The position numbers were made by a program, and so were the translations under genes. The notes beneath the pieces were generated by a model. The model saw nothing but the letters and a program-made list of their open reading frames with translations, had not been told where the DNA came from and ran no database searches. DNA of 64,000 nucleotides, taken from contig NZ_JAIKLE010000007.1 in assembly GCF_022267315.1 (NCBI RefSeq), forward strand, positions 176,211-240,210, read 5' to 3'. Source of the stretch: Maribellus maritimus. Its GTDB lineage: Bacteria; Bacteroidota; Bacteroidia; Bacteroidales; Prolixibacteraceae. Each line of letters opens with the position of its first letter. The stretch's first letter is position 1. Below, one piece after another: positions 61,224 to 64,000 of this stretch.

Positions 61224-61263
61224 AAAAGCTGTAAAATATACAACGAGATATTTTACAGCTTTT
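61224..61263. terminator. Strong bidirectional terminator
   Basis: A perfect 16-bp stem: 61224-61239 with 61248-61263 (AAAAGCTGTAAAATAT and its complement), 8-base loop, A tract on one side and T tract on the other. It ends the minus-strand Gfo/Idh/MocA gene. Confidence 0.85.
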
Positions 61264-61294
61264 CTTATTATCTCCTATAACTCTTTCTCGTTAT

Positions 61295-62725
61295 TTAAGC
61301 CGGCATATCGGGCAGAGTCCAGCCATCGCGGTATTTGTGTTTTATTAAATTGTCGGCGAATTCTTTAGCCGGAACAGTTTCGCGTCTGCTGACTCTAAGC
61401 TCGTCACTATCGCTTATATTGGTAAAGGTCATATTTGGCCCATCCCAATGAAGGACTTTGTTGAGCGACTGAAGCCTGGTTGACAATACTCCCATAACTA
61501 CCATCTCGTTAAACGGACCAGCATCTTTAAAATCGGATGCGGTTGGTACACGGTTTTCGGGACTTTCCTTACATGCCCGAATCCAATCCAGTTCATGCCC
61601 ATCGATACGTCTTTCTGTTTGCGGTACATTGGGAACTCTCCCGGAAAGCAGAATTGGATCGGTTCCGTATTCGCCACATACCAATGTATCTCTGCTGCCA
61701 TGGAAAATAACACCAGAGTTTTGTCTTCTGTCAGCCGGCCAGTTTTCCGGTAAACGCGGGGTAAGGCCACCATCGTACCAGGTTACTTTTACTTCAGGCA
61801 GGTTAATTTTTACATTGGCTGTTTTGGGGCGTGGAGGGAATGTAAGATGAACAATTTCTGCATTGGGAGCTCCGTCGGAAGTAAAAGGTGTAGAACTTCC
61901 CACCACTTTTGTGGGATATCCCAGTTGCATCGCTGTAAAAACAGGATGCATTACATGGCAGGCCATATCGCCGAGTGCACCAGTCCCAAAATCCCACCAG
62001 CCACGCCAAACCCATGGATGGTAAGCTGAATTGTATGGACGGTACTCCGCCGGGCCAATAAATAAATCCCATTTCAGTTCATTCGGTACAGGCATTTTTT
62101 CTTCAGGTGCTGAGAGACCCTGTGGCCAAATCGGTCGATTGGTGTATGCTTCCACCTCTTTTACTTCACCTATTTCACCATTCCAAATCCATTCACAAAT
62201 CAGTTTTACTCCTTCTGCAGAAGAACCCTGGTTTCCCATTTGTGTGGCAACCTGATGTTTTGCTGCGAGTTTGGTTAACAGTCTTGATTCATACACACTG
62301 TGAGTTAATGGTTTTTGAGTATATGCATGTTTTCCCATTGCAATTGCATTGGCGGTAATAATAGCATGGGTATGATCTGCTGTGGCACACATAATGGCAT
62401 CGATCGATTTTCCCATTTCATCATACATTTTACGCCAATCGTAATACCTGGCTGCTTTTGGGTAGGTTTTAAACACTTCAGGAACATTAATTCTTCCTCC
62501 TGTTGTCCAGTCAACGTCGCATAGGGCAACGATGTTTTCATTTGCCATTCTGCTGAGATTCCCTTTTCCCATACCACCGATACCGATTCCTGCAATGTTC
62601 AGTTTGTCACTGGGTGCCTTATGTCCAAGTCCGGCAATGGTGTTTGACGGGACAATAGAAAATCCTGCCGCAGCAGTTGAGGTTGTTGTAATAAAATTCC
62701 TCCTGGATAAGTTGTTGTTTTTCAT
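61295..62725 (-). CDS. Tat-exported Gfo/Idh/MocA oxidoreductase
   Basis: 476 residues. N-terminal twin-arginine signal (LSRRNFITTTSTAAAGFSIVP), so it is folded in the cytoplasm and exported, as in the Tat-type GFO/IDH family. NAD-binding start LNIAGIGIGGMGKGNL, the EKP equivalent is MGKHAYTQKPLTHSV (QKP, as in glycoside-hydrolase-109/3-keto oxidoreductase relatives), and the Bacteroidota C-terminal block WRGWWDFGTGALGDMACHVMHPVFTAMQLGYP with NRPIWPQG. Many relatives are annotated with sugar-polymer and 3-keto-glycoside processing. No gene shares its operon. Confidence 0.9.
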   Translation of the reverse strand: MKNNNLSRRNFITTTSTAAAGFSIVPSNTIAGLGHKAPSDKLNIAGIGIGGMGKGNLSRMANENIVALCDVDWTTGGRINVPEVFKTYPKAARYYDWRKMYDEMGKSIDAIMCATADHTHAIITANAIAMGKHAYTQKPLTHSVYESRLLTKLAAKHQVATQMGNQGSSAEGVKLICEWIWNGEIGEVKEVEAYTNRPIWPQGLSAPEEKMPVPNELKWDLFIGPAEYRPYNSAYHPWVWRGWWDFGTGALGDMACHVMHPVFTAMQLGYPTKVVGSSTPFTSDGAPNAEIVHLTFPPRPKTANVKINLPEVKVTWYDGGLTPRLPENWPADRRQNSGVIFHGSRDTLVCGEYGTDPILLSGRVPNVPQTERRIDGHELDWIRACKESPENRVPTASDFKDAGPFNEMVVMGVLSTRLQSLNKVLHWDGPNMTFTNISDSDELRVSRRETVPAKEFADNLIKHKYRDGWTLPDMPA

Positions 62726-63112
62726 TGTGATTTATTGTTTTAGTAAATGTTTAGTTCTTATTAAATTTACTTCGTTTCGACGACAAAACCAATAAATCGT
62801 ACAATTAGGCTGACAAAATATTACTGAACAGCAACAATTTATGCATTAAGATATGAAATAGAAGAAACCATCTGTTTTCTTTTTCCAAACAATGATGACT
62901 TTCTTTACGATGATTCTGCTCAAAGTCCCTTGGATCTCATTTACTTTCCGCAAAATGTATTGCTGGGAACTTATGAATTCACAGCTTTTATTTTGATTGT
63001 CGTGAGTAGAAAAGGCTGTTGGTTAATCTTTAAAGTGATATGGAAATACATCAATGTAACTCATTTCAAAAATTTTCACTATATTTTTAAAGAAAAAATC
63101 AACGCTTATCGG
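62726..63112. other. Intergenic region upstream of the truncated kinase
   Basis: About 390 bases. A frame on the plus strand stays open from a TTG at 62930 into the kinase but has no PAS similarity and no ATG, so it is taken as noncoding. A TATATTTT-like box at 63081-63088 precedes the kinase ATG. No other gene is supported. Confidence 0.4.
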
Positions 63113-63919
63113 ATGATTGAACAAAACAAATTCCTTCATATCATTGAAAATTTCAATGATGTTATTTGGACCATTGACATTAATACCGGCCGGTTTACTT
63201 ATGTCAGTCCTTCGGTAACAAAACTTTTGGGATATACGGTGGATGAAGCTTTGGAAGGCGTTTTTGACGCCAATCCAAACAACAATGAAAGTTACAAAGC
63301 AACGCAGCAAAAAATACTTTTGGAAATAGAAAAGCTTGTTTATTCGGGGCGTGAGTATTCTGATATGCAATTTGAATATCAAATGCCAAATAAAAGTGGA
63401 GTGCAGGTGTGGGTAGAAACGGAGATTCGAATCCTGAAAGAGGATGGTCAACCCAAAGAAATACTGGGTATTACAAGGAATATTGAAGAAAGGAAAAGAC
63501 TGGATTCGACATTGAAGGATTATGCAAATGAATTGGAAAAATTAAATATTCAGAAAGATTTGTTCTTAAAAGTACTGGCTCACGATTTAAGAAGCCCTTT
63601 TCATTCTTTGCTGGGATTCTCAAACCATATTATCGAGACCCTTGATGAAAGCAACCCGGATGAACTAAAGGAAAAATTAAAACTATTAAATCAAAATATT
63701 TCCAGTACATTCCATTTGCTTGAAGATTTGCTTTTGTGGATAAAAAATCGATCGGGAAAATTAGTTTCAGTTTATAAAGATATCTCCTTTAGCAATTTAT
63801 GTGAGGATGTATTAAAAAATATAAATTCAGATTCCAAGAGCATTCAGATAAAATATTTTGAGTCTGAAAAAATAGCTTTAAGAACAGATATTACCATGCT
63901 CAAAGTAATACCAATTTGA
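63113..63919 (+). pseudogene. PAS histidine kinase, truncated by an insertion sequence
   Basis: From the ATG at 63113 the protein has a PAS domain (about 8-130: HIIENFNDVIWTIDINTGRFTYVSPSVTKLLGYTVDEAL, PAC part with GITRNIEERK), a coiled-coil linker and a HisKA H box (LKVLAHDLRSPFHSLLGFSNHI). It then reads up to RTDITMLKVI, where kinases continue into the N box (LRNLISNAIKFT), but here it ends after two more residues in the left end of a mobile element. The ATP-binding domain is missing, so the gene is inactive unless the element is excised. Confidence 0.75.
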
Positions 63920-63946
63920 GTATATAGTGCTGCTTTATTATCTTTG
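63915..63946 (+). promoter_or_regulatory. Promoter inside the insertion sequence end
   Basis: TTTG (63915-63918), 20 bases, TATCTTTG (63939-63946), an exact Bacteroidota promoter ending five bases before the transposase ATG. The element brings its own promoter, with a nearly leaderless transposase mRNA. Confidence 0.6.
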
Positions 63947-63950
63947 AAGC

Positions 63951-64000
63951 ATGGGAAGACAAAGCAAATTCAATATAAAAGAGGATTTAAAAGAACTTGA
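63951..64000 (+). CDS. Transposase, N-terminal fragment
   Basis: Begins MGRQSKFNIKEDLKEL and runs off the window. The basic, helical start fits the DNA-binding region of Bacteroidota IS transposases (IS630-like is my best guess). Only about 16 residues are visible, so identity rests mainly on its position in the element. Confidence 0.45.
   Translation, partial: MGRQSKFNIKEDLKEL

Larger units (their letters stand above)
63908..64000 (+). mobile_element. Left end of an insertion sequence (continues past the window)
   Basis: The kinase homology ends at about 63906-63911, at a TA dinucleotide (TAATACC), and unrelated DNA begins with its own promoter and a gene start. The first about 40 bases are noncoding, as at an IS terminus. 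Insertion next to TA is typical of IS630/Tc1-type elements, but the family is not proven. The right end and terminal repeats lie outside. Confidence 0.65.

Noticed and set aside
62930..63112. 60-residue extension of the truncated kinase with a hydrophobic stretch
   Set aside because: It starts at a TTG and lacks similarity; the ATG at 63113 begins directly at the PAS domain.
1..64000. tRNA genes and CRISPR arrays
   Set aside because: No cloverleaf with acceptor/T-arm signature and no regularly spaced direct repeats were noticed by eye; a tRNA scan would be needed to be certain.

Overview
The window reads as ordinary chromosome of a Bacteroidota bacterium, most like the Marinilabiliales/Prolixibacteraceae (order-level guess, from gene content only). 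The evidence is AT-rich DNA, lipoprotein and Bacteroidota-only families, SerS/L21/L27/SdhCAB of the Bacteroidota type, scarce Shine-Dalgarno sites, and many starts preceded by the Bacteroidota promoter pattern TTTG-N(17-23)-TAnnTTTG. No tRNA, rRNA or CRISPR array was seen.

Layout. 1-6.7 kb: a membrane protein, rplU-rpmA (L27 carries an extra C-terminal helix-hairpin-helix domain), an orphan TPR histidine kinase, serS and a CHAD protein. 6.7-14.4 kb: a minus-strand sugar operon (GH88-like hydrolase, sugar isomerase, PL11 rhamnogalacturonan lyase, Gfo/Idh/MocA and SDR dehydrogenases, a tiny membrane protein, an SSS symporter). 14.5-17 kb: folK and sppA. 17.1-21.5 kb: a betaine ABC importer operon (outer-membrane barrel, ATPase with CBS domains, permease, binding lipoprotein) behind a leader with a 23-codon upstream ORF inside two competing hairpins. 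21.6-38.7 kb: mostly housekeeping genes (lpxK, purine nucleoside phosphorylase, PrsW-type protease, PLP dehydratase, cls, ribD, prmC, ribF, lpxH, a KAS III enzyme, rmuC, peroxiredoxin). 38.8-42.8 kb: zinc-ribbon protein, ElaA, GntP permease and a corrinoid-protein/homocysteine-methyltransferase pair.

42.9-46.9 kb holds a tightly overlapping envelope gene cluster (LolA-like, exported YidD-like, two TPR/membrane proteins, one helical repeat protein) next to a small two-helix membrane protein. 47-51.7 kb: a G3E GTPase and sdhCAB. 53-62.7 kb: CPBP protease, DUF1080 hydrolase, SgcQ/BtpA, then a NfeD-LytTR fusion followed by normal nfeD and a stomatin/SPFH gene, then DUF1593, galM and a Tat-exported Gfo/Idh/MocA oxidoreductase. 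At the right edge a PAS histidine kinase is cut by an insertion sequence whose transposase runs off the window.

Most promising for new biology: the NfeD-LytTR fusion in a stomatin locus, the betaine-operon leader, and the LolA/YidD/TPR envelope cluster. Start codons were often moved from upstream TTG/GTG positions to the ATG that gives a proper signal peptide or the conserved N-terminus; these choices are inferred from sequence alone.
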